A stretch of DNA of 64,000 bases, from the NCBI RefSeq assembly GCF_013201075.1, contig NZ_CP053708.1, positions 1,367,501 through 1,431,500 of the forward strand, read 5' to 3'. This document shows positions 56,958 through 64,000 of this stretch, one piece after another. The translations under genes were made by a program, and so were the position numbers. The notes beneath the pieces are model-generated. The model made no database searches, was not told where the DNA came from, and was given only the letters and a program-made list of their open reading frames with translations. Origin of the DNA: Lichenicola cladoniae. GTDB lineage: Bacteria > Pseudomonadota > Alphaproteobacteria > Acetobacterales > Acetobacteraceae. The stretch's first letter is position 1. Every line of letters starts with the position of its first letter.

Positions 56958-57836
56958 GTGATCAAGCCCTTACGTAAGGCAGTGCTTCCGGTCGCGGGGC
57001 TCGGGACGCGCTTCCTGCCGGCCACCAAGGCGATGGCCAAGGAGATGCTGCCGGTCGTGGACAGGCCGCTGATCCAGTATTCGATCGATGAAGCACGGGC
57101 TGCGGGCATAGAGCAGTTCTGCCTGATCACCGGGCGTGGCAAGACCGCGCTGGTCGAATACTTCGATCGCGCGTTCGAGCTCGAAGCGACCTTGAAGGAA
57201 CGCAACAAACCTGAGGCGATGCAGGCGCTGAAGGAATCCAGCATGTTGCCGGGGACGATGCTGTCCGTGCGCCAGCAGGAGCCGCTCGGCCTCGGCCACG
57301 CAATCTGGTGCGCCCGGGCATTCATCGGCGACGATCCGTTCGCCATCCTGCTGCCTGACGATATCGTGCTGTCCAAGACACCGTGCCTGAAGCAGCTTGC
57401 CGATGCCTACCAGCAGACCGGCGGCAGCGTCGTCGCGGTGACGGAAGTGCCGCACGAGCAGACCAACCGCTACGGCATCCTGAAAGTCGGCCAGGATGAC
57501 GGGACCATGGTCGAGATCACCGGGCTGGTCGAGAAGCCGGACCCCAAGGACGCACCCTCCAACCTCTCGATCATCGGCCGTTACGTGCTGACGGCAGACG
57601 TCATCACCCACCTCAGCCGGCTGGAGCGCGGCGCCGGCAACGAGGTGCAGCTCACCGACGCGATGGCCAAGATGATCGGGACCGGCCCGTTCCACGGCCT
57701 GCGCTTCGAAGGCCGCCGCTTCGATTGCGGCGACAAGATCGGCTTTCTCGAGGCGCAGATCGCGTTTGCCCTGGAGCGGCCGGACCTCGGCCCGGCGGTC
57801 AGGGAATTCCTCAAGACCTACGTGGACAGACTCTGA
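56958..57836 (+). CDS. galU: UTP-glucose-1-phosphate uridylyltransferase
   Basis: A 292-residue GalU making UDP-glucose for surface polysaccharides. The nucleotide-binding N-terminus KAVLPVAGLGTRFLPATKAMAKEMLPVVDRPLIQY, the metal-binding LLPDDIVL, and EKPDP, with FDCGDKIGFLEA near the C-terminus, are typical. GAAGG about 8 nt upstream supports the GTG start. Its stop overlaps the ATG of the phosphomannomutase gene (TGATG), so the pair is co-translated. Confidence 0.96.
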   Translation: MIKPLRKAVLPVAGLGTRFLPATKAMAKEMLPVVDRPLIQYSIDEARAAGIEQFCLITGRGKTALVEYFDRAFELEATLKERNKPEAMQALKESSMLPGTMLSVRQQEPLGLGHAIWCARAFIGDDPFAILLPDDIVLSKTPCLKQLADAYQQTGGSVVAVTEVPHEQTNRYGILKVGQDDGTMVEITGLVEKPDPKDAPSNLSIIGRYVLTADVITHLSRLERGAGNEVQLTDAMAKMIGTGPFHGLRFEGRRFDCGDKIGFLEAQIAFALERPDLGPAVREFLKTYVDRL

Positions 57837-59245
57837 TGGCCTTCAACCATGGTTTCTCGGCGACCAGCCTGCGCGAGTACGATATCCGCGGGATCGTCGG
57901 CCAGACTCTCCATGCCGCCGACGCCTTCGCGATCGGCCGGACGTTCGGCAGCATCGTCGCGCGCAACGACGGTAAGACCGTTGCGGTCGGCTATGACGGG
58001 CGGCTGTCCTCCCCGGAACTCGAACAGGCGCTGGTCGAGGGGCTGAAGGCCTCCGGCATGGAAGTGCTGCGGGTCGGCCTCGGTCCGACGCCGATGCTCT
58101 ACTACGCGGCGACCACGCTCGAGACCGACGGCTGCATCATGGTCACCGGCAGCCATAATCCGCCGAACTACAACGGCTTCAAGATGATGCTGGGCCGCAA
58201 GCCGTTCTTCGGCCAGCAGATCCAGGAACTCGGCCGCCTGTCCGCCGCCGGCGACGTGGTTGCCGAGGGCACCGGGTCCGATCGTGCGGTCGATGTCAGC
58301 CACGACTACATCGCCCGCCTGATCTCGGACTGGGACGGCGGCGACCGGATCCTGAAGGTGGTGTGGGACAACGGCAACAGCTCGGCCGGCGACATCCTGA
58401 CGCGCCTGGTGCGTTCGCTGCCCGGCGAGCACACGGTGCTCAACGGCGACATCGACGGGACCTTCCCGGCACATCATCCCGATCCGACGGTGGCCAAGAA
58501 CCTCGAGCAGCTGATTGCCGCGGTGGCCGAGAAGCAGGCCGATATCGGCATTGCCTTCGATGGCGATGCGGACCGGATCGGCGTGGTCGACAACAAGGGC
58601 CAGATCCTGTGGGGCGACCAGCTCCTGGTGGTGCTGAGCCGCGACGTGCTGCGTACCCATCCGGGCGCCACCATCATCGCCGACGTGAAGGCGAGCCAGG
58701 TGCTGTTCGACGAGGTCCAGCGCGCCGGCGGCGTGCCGCTGATGTGGAAGACCGGTCACTCGCTGATCAAGGCCAAGATGGCCGAGACCGGCAGCCCGCT
58801 TGCCGGCGAGATGTCCGGTCACGTGTTCTTCGCCGACCGCTGGTACGGCTTCGACGACGCGCTGTACGCCGGCGTTCGGGTGCTCGGCATCCTGGCGCGC
58901 ATGGACGGCCCGCTGTCGGACGTGAAGGACGCGCTGCCGCATGCGGTCAGCACGCCTGAACTTCGCTTCGACTGCGACGACACCCGCAAGTTCGGGGTGA
59001 TCGACGAGGTCGCTGCCCGCCTGAAGCAGACCGGTGCGCAGGTTTCCGCCATCGACGGCGTTCGCGTGCGGACCGCCGATGGCTGGTGGCTGCTGCGTGC
59101 CTCCAACACCCAGGCGGTGCTGGTGGCGCGTGCGGAAGCATTCAGCGACGAGGGGCTGGAGCGACTGAAGGCAGAGCTGGTGCATCAGCTCGAGGCGTCG
59201 GGGCTGGAGGCACCGGATTTCTCCGGTGAGAACGCCGGCCACTGA
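57836..59245 (+). CDS. Phosphomannomutase/phosphoglucomutase
   Basis: A 469-residue alpha-D-phosphohexomutase (AlgC/ManB type) interconverting hexose 6- and 1-phosphates. EYDIRGIVGQTL is the N-terminal signature, the phosphoserine loop is MVTGSHNPPNYNGFKM, the metal loop is AFDGDADRIGVVD, the sugar loop is GEMSGHVFF, and the phosphate-binding loop is RASNTQAVLVARAEA. It feeds sugar nucleotides with galU, whose stop it overlaps, and precedes a GT61 gene. Confidence 0.95.
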   Translation: MAFNHGFSATSLREYDIRGIVGQTLHAADAFAIGRTFGSIVARNDGKTVAVGYDGRLSSPELEQALVEGLKASGMEVLRVGLGPTPMLYYAATTLETDGCIMVTGSHNPPNYNGFKMMLGRKPFFGQQIQELGRLSAAGDVVAEGTGSDRAVDVSHDYIARLISDWDGGDRILKVVWDNGNSSAGDILTRLVRSLPGEHTVLNGDIDGTFPAHHPDPTVAKNLEQLIAAVAEKQADIGIAFDGDADRIGVVDNKGQILWGDQLLVVLSRDVLRTHPGATIIADVKASQVLFDEVQRAGGVPLMWKTGHSLIKAKMAETGSPLAGEMSGHVFFADRWYGFDDALYAGVRVLGILARMDGPLSDVKDALPHAVSTPELRFDCDDTRKFGVIDEVAARLKQTGAQVSAIDGVRVRTADGWWLLRASNTQAVLVARAEAFSDEGLERLKAELVHQLEASGLEAPDFSGENAGH

Positions 59246-59273
59246 ACCAGGATCGAGCACGACCGGCCCGCAC

Positions 59274-60350
59274 ATGAGCGAGCCGGTCGCGATCATCGAC
59301 CCGCCCGATGGGGCTGTGCTGATGCACATCGCATCGCCCGGCTTCCGGGCCGTGGAACCGGACATCATCAATTCCGAACTGACGCCGGCCTCGGTCTATG
59401 CAGCCGTCGCGGCGCAGCGTGAGCCGGTGTTCGCGCCCCGTACCGTGACGGCCTGGCTGTTGCAGGACGTGTTCGTGGCCTGCGAGGGCCTGGTGTTCGA
59501 CCACCACGGTGCCCTCTACGGTCCCAGCATCACCCAGCATGCCCCAGCCGAGATCGAATGGGCGGCGGGGCAGGTTCGCGAGGCGATTGCCGGTGCCACG
59601 GTGCCCGGGCATGACGGCCCGCTGGTGCTCGGCAAAAAGCGCGGTGCCGCCAACTACGGTCACTGGCTAATGGAAATGCTGCCGATGCTGCACCTGGTGC
59701 TGTCGCGGGTGCAGGGAGATCGGCTGGGTGTGCTGGTCCATGATATCCACGACCCGCAACTCGGCGAGGTAATGCAGAGCAGCATGCGCCTCGCGGGGAT
59801 CGCGGACGAACAGGTGCGCGTCTCGAACCGTTTTCCGGTACGGGTGCGCCGGTTGATCCTGGTGGACGGACTGACCCGGCACGGAACCTACATGTCGCCC
59901 CTGGTGCGGGCGTGCCATGACCGGCTGGCACATGACAGCCGGGGGACCGGCCATGAGCGCGTGTTCATCGCCCGCGGCATCGGCATGCGCCGCGATTTCG
60001 CCAGGGCGGCCGAACTCGAGGCGCTTGCGGAACGAAAGGGGTTCCAAGTGTTGAGGACGGCCGGAACCACGCTGCAGCAGCAGATCGGCGCGGTGCGTGA
60101 CGCGCGGGTGATCGTCGGCGCGATGGGGGCTGCGATGACCAGCATCGCGTTCGCCAGGCCAGCCGCGCAGGTGCTGGTATTCGCCGGTGCCGCCATGCCG
60201 GACACGTTCTTCTGGTTCGTCGCCAACCAGTTCGGACACCGCTACCGGGAAGTGCGCTGCCGCCAGACGGAAGTGGAGGCGGGCGCCTCGTACGATCGCG
60301 ACCTGCTGATCACCGATGCCGAGTTCGGGCGCCACCTCGCCGCCGCCTGA
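59274..60350 (+). CDS. Glycosyltransferase family 61 (DUF563) protein
   Basis: About 358 residues. The GT61 signature AANYGHWLMEMLPMLHLVL is at about residue 130, and ERVFIARGIGMRRDF, then TTLQQQIGAVRDARVIVGAMGAAMTSIAFA, are the usual C-terminal blocks. Probably transfers a sugar to a capsule or LPS glycan in the galU/phosphomannomutase operon. Start at 59274 is the first ATG; a GTG at 59226 overlapping the previous gene is an alternative. Confidence 0.85.
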   Translation: MSEPVAIIDPPDGAVLMHIASPGFRAVEPDIINSELTPASVYAAVAAQREPVFAPRTVTAWLLQDVFVACEGLVFDHHGALYGPSITQHAPAEIEWAAGQVREAIAGATVPGHDGPLVLGKKRGAANYGHWLMEMLPMLHLVLSRVQGDRLGVLVHDIHDPQLGEVMQSSMRLAGIADEQVRVSNRFPVRVRRLILVDGLTRHGTYMSPLVRACHDRLAHDSRGTGHERVFIARGIGMRRDFARAAELEALAERKGFQVLRTAGTTLQQQIGAVRDARVIVGAMGAAMTSIAFARPAAQVLVFAGAAMPDTFFWFVANQFGHRYREVRCRQTEVEAGASYDRDLLITDAEFGRHLAAA

Positions 60351-61740
60351 CGCGGTGGGCCGCGTCGTCCGTGCCTTGTCCTGGCGCGAGCCGGAGCAGG
60401 CATTCGAGCATGTCCGCGACGATCCGCATCTGGTCTGGCTCGACAGCACCGGACCCGTCGGCCCGCGCAGCCGGTATTCGTATCTGTGCGTCGACCCGTT
60501 CGAGATCGTCAGGACCGGGCCCGGCGAAGATCCGTTCTCGTTGCTGGCGGATGCGCTGGCACGCTGGCCGGAGCCTGCCGGCGATGCAGGTCCGATGCCG
60601 TTCATGGGCGGTGCCGTCGGGCTGCTCGGCTATGGGGCGGCCCATCATCTCGAACGGCTGCCACGCCGTCATGCCGACGATCCGGATGTGCCGGAGTTCT
60701 GGTTCGGACTGTTCGACCTGGTGCTGGCGTTCGACCGCGCGGAAAGCCGGTGCTGGCTGATCTCGACCGGGCGACCGGAGCGGGACCGAGACAGTCGCTC
60801 GAACCGGGCCCGCGCGAGGGCGGACTGGCTCGAGAACCGTCTCGCCAAGGTTCTGCCGGTTCGGTGCACGCCGCAGCCCGAACTTGTCTGGACGCCGGAC
60901 CTGTCGGCCGAAGCCTATGCGGCGATGGTCGAGCGTGGCCTCGACTACATCCGCGCCGGCGACATCTTCCAGGCCAACCTGACCATGCGGCATGTGGCAG
61001 TGCGACCGCCGCAACTCGATGCGGGGTCGGTGCACCTGGCCCTACGCCGGATCAATCCGGCGCCGTTCGGAGCCTATCTCGCCTGGGCACCGGGATGCGC
61101 CTTGTGCAGCACCTCGCCGGAGCGGTTCATCCGGCTCGAAGCGGACGGACGGGTGGAGACACGGCCGATCAAGGGGACGCGCCCGCGGCCATCGGACCCC
61201 GGCCGAAACCCGGAACAGGATCGTCAGGAAGCGGCCCTGCTGATGTCCAGCTCCAAGGACCGGGCGGAAAACCTGATGATCGTCGACCTGATGCGCAACG
61301 ATATCGGGCGCGTGGCCGAGTTCGGCAGCGTGACGGTGCCGTTGCTGTGCGAACTGGAGACGTTCGCGACGGTGCATCACCTGGTCTCGTCGATCACCGC
61401 GAAACTGCGGCCGGACGCCGACGCGGTGAGCCTGCTCCGCGCGACATTTCCCGGCGGTTCGGTGACCGGCGCACCGAAGATCCGGGCGATGGAAATCATC
61501 GACGAGCTCGAGGCGTCGGCGCGTGGTCCCTATTGCGGGTGCATCGTCTGGATCGGGTTCGATGGCGCCATGGACAGCAGCATCGTGATCCGTACGCTCG
61601 TCCTGACCGGTCGGCAGGTGGTGGCACAGGCGGGCGGCGGCATCGTTGCGGACTCGGTCGCGGCACAGGAACATGACGAGATGCTGACCAAGGTGGCGCC
61701 GCTGCTGTCGGTGTTTTCGCGGACCGGGCGGCCGACATGA
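60316..61740 (+). CDS. pabB: Aminodeoxychorismate synthase component I
   Basis: A 474-residue chorismate-utilising enzyme making 4-amino-4-deoxychorismate for folate. GDIFQANLTMRHVA, the active-site segment ETRPIKGTRPRP (Lys of PIKGT is the aminodeoxychorismate-synthase nucleophile), AENLMIVDLMRNDIGRV and PGGSVTGAPKIRAMEIIDELE distinguish PabB from TrpE. The ATG at 60316 overlaps the GT61 gene by 35 nt. The pabC gene overlaps its stop (ATGA). No pabA amidotransferase gene is nearby. Confidence 0.93.
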   Translation: MPSSGATSPPPDAVGRVVRALSWREPEQAFEHVRDDPHLVWLDSTGPVGPRSRYSYLCVDPFEIVRTGPGEDPFSLLADALARWPEPAGDAGPMPFMGGAVGLLGYGAAHHLERLPRRHADDPDVPEFWFGLFDLVLAFDRAESRCWLISTGRPERDRDSRSNRARARADWLENRLAKVLPVRCTPQPELVWTPDLSAEAYAAMVERGLDYIRAGDIFQANLTMRHVAVRPPQLDAGSVHLALRRINPAPFGAYLAWAPGCALCSTSPERFIRLEADGRVETRPIKGTRPRPSDPGRNPEQDRQEAALLMSSSKDRAENLMIVDLMRNDIGRVAEFGSVTVPLLCELETFATVHHLVSSITAKLRPDADAVSLLRATFPGGSVTGAPKIRAMEIIDELEASARGPYCGCIVWIGFDGAMDSSIVIRTLVLTGRQVVAQAGGGIVADSVAAQEHDEMLTKVAPLLSVFSRTGRPT

Positions 61741-62540
61741 AGGACTGGTGCGACGGCAGGCTGCAGGACTCGGCAGCCGTGCGGATCGCGCCGGACGATC
61801 GCGGCTTCACGCTGGGCGACGGGTTGTTCGAAACGATCCGGGTCAGCGATGGCGCGGTCGTTCATGGTCGCCGGCACCTGGCACGGTTGCGCGAAGGTGC
61901 TGCCATGCTCGGCATTCCGGCTCTGCGGGACGACGAGGCGATCGAGGCGGCGATGCATCAGGTGCTGGTGGCGAACAGGGTCGCGCAGGGCAGCCTGCGG
62001 CTTACCCTGACGCGCGGGCCAGCACCACGCGGGGTCGCTCCACCGGCATCGCCGCGCCCGACGATGCTGATCACGGCCGCGACCGGGCTCACCATGCATG
62101 GTCCGGTCTCGTTGATCGTCGCCGGCGAGACACGGCGAAACGAGTTCTCGCCGCTGAGCCGGATCAAGTCGCTGAACTATCTCGACAGCGTGCTGGCACG
62201 GCAGGAGGCGTCGCGGAAAGGGGCTGACGACGCGATTTTGCTCAACACGCGCGGCATGGTCGCCGAGACCAGCGCCGCGAACCTGATTGCGCTGATCGAC
62301 GGCGTGCTGGTGACACCGCCGGTCGGTGACGGCGCGCTCCCCGGCATCGCGCGCGGGCTGCTGATCGACAGAGGACTGGTGATGGTTGCGCCGATCGGCC
62401 CGGACCGTCTTGGCCATGCCGAACTGCTGGTTGTGTGCAACAGCCTGGGCCTGCGCGGTGTCGTTTCGCTCGATGGACGCAGCCTGGAAGTGCGTCCCGA
62501 CCTGATCGAGCGTCTGACGATCGGGATCAGGGAACCGTGA
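61737..62540 (+). CDS. pabC: Aminodeoxychorismate lyase (class IV PLP enzyme)
   Basis: A 267-residue class IV aminotransferase-fold protein. RGFTLGDGLFETIRVSDGAVV is the N-terminal signature, the PLP lysine is in LSRIKSLNYLDSVLARQEA, and GMVAETSAANLIALIDGVLVTPP is the family block. It releases pyruvate from aminodeoxychorismate to give p-aminobenzoate. Overlap with pabB (ATGA) supports this role over a branched-chain or D-amino-acid aminotransferase. Its 3' end overlaps convergent cheR by 14 nt. Confidence 0.9.
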   Translation: MKDWCDGRLQDSAAVRIAPDDRGFTLGDGLFETIRVSDGAVVHGRRHLARLREGAAMLGIPALRDDEAIEAAMHQVLVANRVAQGSLRLTLTRGPAPRGVAPPASPRPTMLITAATGLTMHGPVSLIVAGETRRNEFSPLSRIKSLNYLDSVLARQEASRKGADDAILLNTRGMVAETSAANLIALIDGVLVTPPVGDGALPGIARGLLIDRGLVMVAPIGPDRLGHAELLVVCNSLGLRGVVSLDGRSLEVRPDLIERLTIGIREP

Positions 62541-63339
62541 TGGAGTTCTTCTGAAAGATGCAGTGCTCGCCCGGCATCGATACCAGGGCGGTCGTCAGTC
62601 CGAGCACCGTCTCCGCGCCGCCGAGATAGATCACCCCGTCGGGCGCAAGCTGGCGTGAGATCGCCTCGAGGGTCCGGGTCTTGGTTGCATGATCGAAATA
62701 GATGAGAACGTTGCGGCAAAAGATGATGTCGAAACGACCGAGGCCGGAAAGGTCGGACAGCAGGTTCCATTCCCGGAACCCCACCATGTCCCGCAGCGCG
62801 CGATTGATCCGCCAGCCGGCATCCTCCTTTTTGAAATATTTGACCAGGAGCCGGGCCGGCAATCCGCGCTGGACCTCGAACTGCGAGTAGAGGCCTTCCT
62901 CGCCCCGGGCCAGCGGTGTGCGTGCGATATCGGTGCCGACGATCTCGATCACCCGCCCCGCCAGGACGGGCCCCATCTCGCTGATCAGCATCGCCAGCGA
63001 ATAGGCTTCCTGGCCGGTCGAAGCGGCGGCCGACCAGATACGCAGAACAGCACCTTTCGGCCGATCGCGGTGGAGCATCGGCAACAGCACGTCCCGCAGG
63101 TGATCGAAGGGCCGGCCATCGCGAAAGAACAGCGTCTCGTTGGTGGTCATCGCCTCGACCACCTCGCGCTCGAGTCCGGAATCGGTACGCATGCGATCGG
63201 CGAGCACCTCCAGGCTAGGGAATTCCCGGCGCTTCAGGATCGGTTCCAGGCGGGCGCGCACCAGATAGTCCTTGTCGGCACCGAGCGAGAGGCCGGATCG
63301 CAGCTTGAGAGTGGCGGCAATGGCGTTGAAGCTGCTCAC
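62527..63339 (-). CDS. cheR: Chemotaxis protein methyltransferase CheR
   Basis: A 270-residue CheR that methylates glutamates on chemoreceptors. An N-terminal helical domain (LGADKDYLVRARLEPILKRREF) is followed by MTTNETLFFRDGRPFDHL and the SAM site LRIWSAAASTGQEAYSLAM, then FDIIFCRNVLIYFDHATK. The GTG start overlaps the cheB stop (GTGA), so the two adaptation enzymes are co-translated. The rest of a chemotaxis operon probably lies beyond the right edge. Confidence 0.95.
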   Translation of the reverse strand: MSSFNAIAATLKLRSGLSLGADKDYLVRARLEPILKRREFPSLEVLADRMRTDSGLEREVVEAMTTNETLFFRDGRPFDHLRDVLLPMLHRDRPKGAVLRIWSAAASTGQEAYSLAMLISEMGPVLAGRVIEIVGTDIARTPLARGEEGLYSQFEVQRGLPARLLVKYFKKEDAGWRINRALRDMVGFREWNLLSDLSGLGRFDIIFCRNVLIYFDHATKTRTLEAISRQLAPDGVIYLGGAETVLGLTTALVSMPGEHCIFQKNSITVP

Positions 63340-64000
63340 AGGCGGATCGCCAGTTCGTCGATCTTCGCGGCGATCCGGTCGAGCGGCAGCACCGCGTGGC
63401 ACAGGCCTTCGCGCGCGACGGCTCCGGGCATGCCCCAGACGACGCTGGTGGCTTCGTCCTGGGCCAGCACGGTCCCGCCTGCCTCGACCACGAGCCGGGC
63501 GCCGGCCGCGCCATCGCGCCCCATGCCGGTCAGGATCACCGTCAGTATCCGGCCCTGGCAGGACATGACCGCACTGCGCAGCATCGGATCGACCGATGGC
63601 CTGCAGGAGTTTTCCTGCGGCGTCTGCGCGAGGCGGGCGACCAGATGCTCGCCGATGGCTTCCACCAGAAGATGCCTGTCGCCGGGGGCGACATAGGCGT
63701 GGTTCGGCCGTAACCGCATGCCGTCTTCCGCTTCCACGCAGGGGCGGTGGCCGATCCGGGCCAGGTGTTCGGCCAGGCTCCGGGTAAAGAACGGCGGCAT
63801 GTGCTGGGTAATGACGATCGGCTGCGCAAGCGTCCGGGTCAGGCCGGCGAGCAGCGTGAACAATGCCTGCGGTCCGCCCGTGGAAGTCCCGATCGCCAGC
63901 AGCAGCGGGCGCGACCTGCCGGCCGGCCGCAACGCGATTGCCGGTCCAGCGGGCGCGGCGAGGGTGGATGGGGCGATGCGCTGTCGCAGCCGGCGTCGGC
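63336..64000 (-). CDS. cheB: Chemotaxis protein-glutamate methylesterase CheB, 3' part
   Basis: The methylesterase domain of CheB, running off the right edge. The catalytic Ser is in AIGTSTGGPQAL, the His in TQHMPPFFTRSLAEHL, and the Asp in ILTGMGRDGAAGA. The frame stays open upstream through a linker (RIAPSTLAAPAGPAIALRPA) toward an expected receiver domain outside the window; the TTG at 63932 is inside this frame and is not taken as the start. It removes methyl groups added by CheR, whose start overlaps its stop. Confidence 0.93.
   Translation of the reverse strand, partial: RRRLRQRIAPSTLAAPAGPAIALRPAGRSRPLLLAIGTSTGGPQALFTLLAGLTRTLAQPIVITQHMPPFFTRSLAEHLARIGHRPCVEAEDGMRLRPNHAYVAPGDRHLLVEAIGEHLVARLAQTPQENSCRPSVDPMLRSAVMSCQGRILTVILTGMGRDGAAGARLVVEAGGTVLAQDEATSVVWGMPGAVAREGLCHAVLPLDRIAAKIDELAIRL

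Overview
The window is GC-rich, gene-dense bacterial DNA from an alphaproteobacterium, most likely Acetobacteraceae or a close Rhodospirillales relative. This rests on several traits: a Rhodobacter-type PmtA, the aerobic cobaltochelatase pair cobS/cobT behind a J-domain gene, a BBP2-type porin, a ctaB-coxF pair, glnD next to mutS, TonB receptors, and a hairpin intergenic element of a kind I associate with this family. Almost all of the window is chromosomal housekeeping in short operons, with a few accessory insertions. No phage, insertion sequence or CRISPR array was seen.

Layout. 0-2.5 kb: the 5' end of a MarR regulator, sufE, an Xre-type antitoxin/RES toxin pair and a DUF167 gene. 2.5-12.5 kb: uvrB, then two TonB-dependent receptors enclosing a tautomerase, an acetyltransferase, a PhzF isomerase and an aldose epimerase. 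Receptor 1 has a Zur-like palindrome at its start. Receptor 2 has a strong -24/-12 (sigma-54) promoter candidate with a NifA-type TGT-N10-ACA site. 12.5-17.4 kb: a greA/greB-type factor, a secreted S9 peptidase, gshB, a small membrane protein and pmtA. 17.4-19.9 kb: a remnant cytochrome oxidase operon. It holds a CtaD-like protein that has lost most CuB/heme a3 ligands but kept the low-spin heme histidines, followed by ctaB and coxF. 19.9-28.3 kb: a Tim44-like protein, pmbA, an M16 protease, thrC, a secreted yellow/MRJP-like protein and an M32 carboxypeptidase. 28.3-35.9 kb: a TPR/glycosyltransferase protein, glnD and mutS.

36-48.2 kb is more mixed: a LysR/SDR divergent pair (the SDR lacks the catalytic Tyr and Lys), a second SDR, a porin, murJ, a lower-GC glycosyltransferase with a C-terminal discoidin-like domain, an adenine deaminase, an unrecognised GHKL-fold ATPase and a Uma2 nuclease. 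48.2-52.7 kb: dnaJ-like, cobS, cobT and a coupled membrane protein, with bolA divergent. 52.8-60.4 kb: cell-surface polysaccharide and lipoprotein functions (a large two-domain GT2, a LolA-like lipoprotein, galU, a phosphomannomutase, a GT61), plus lipB and tRNA-Leu(GAG). 60.3-64 kb: pabB-pabC for folate, and cheR-cheB running off the right edge.

The most unusual items are the catalytically dead CtaD paralogue kept in frame with ctaB-coxF, the candidate sigma-54/NifA control of a TonB receptor, and the GHKL ATPase with an altered nucleotide-binding Asp beside a Uma2 gene.
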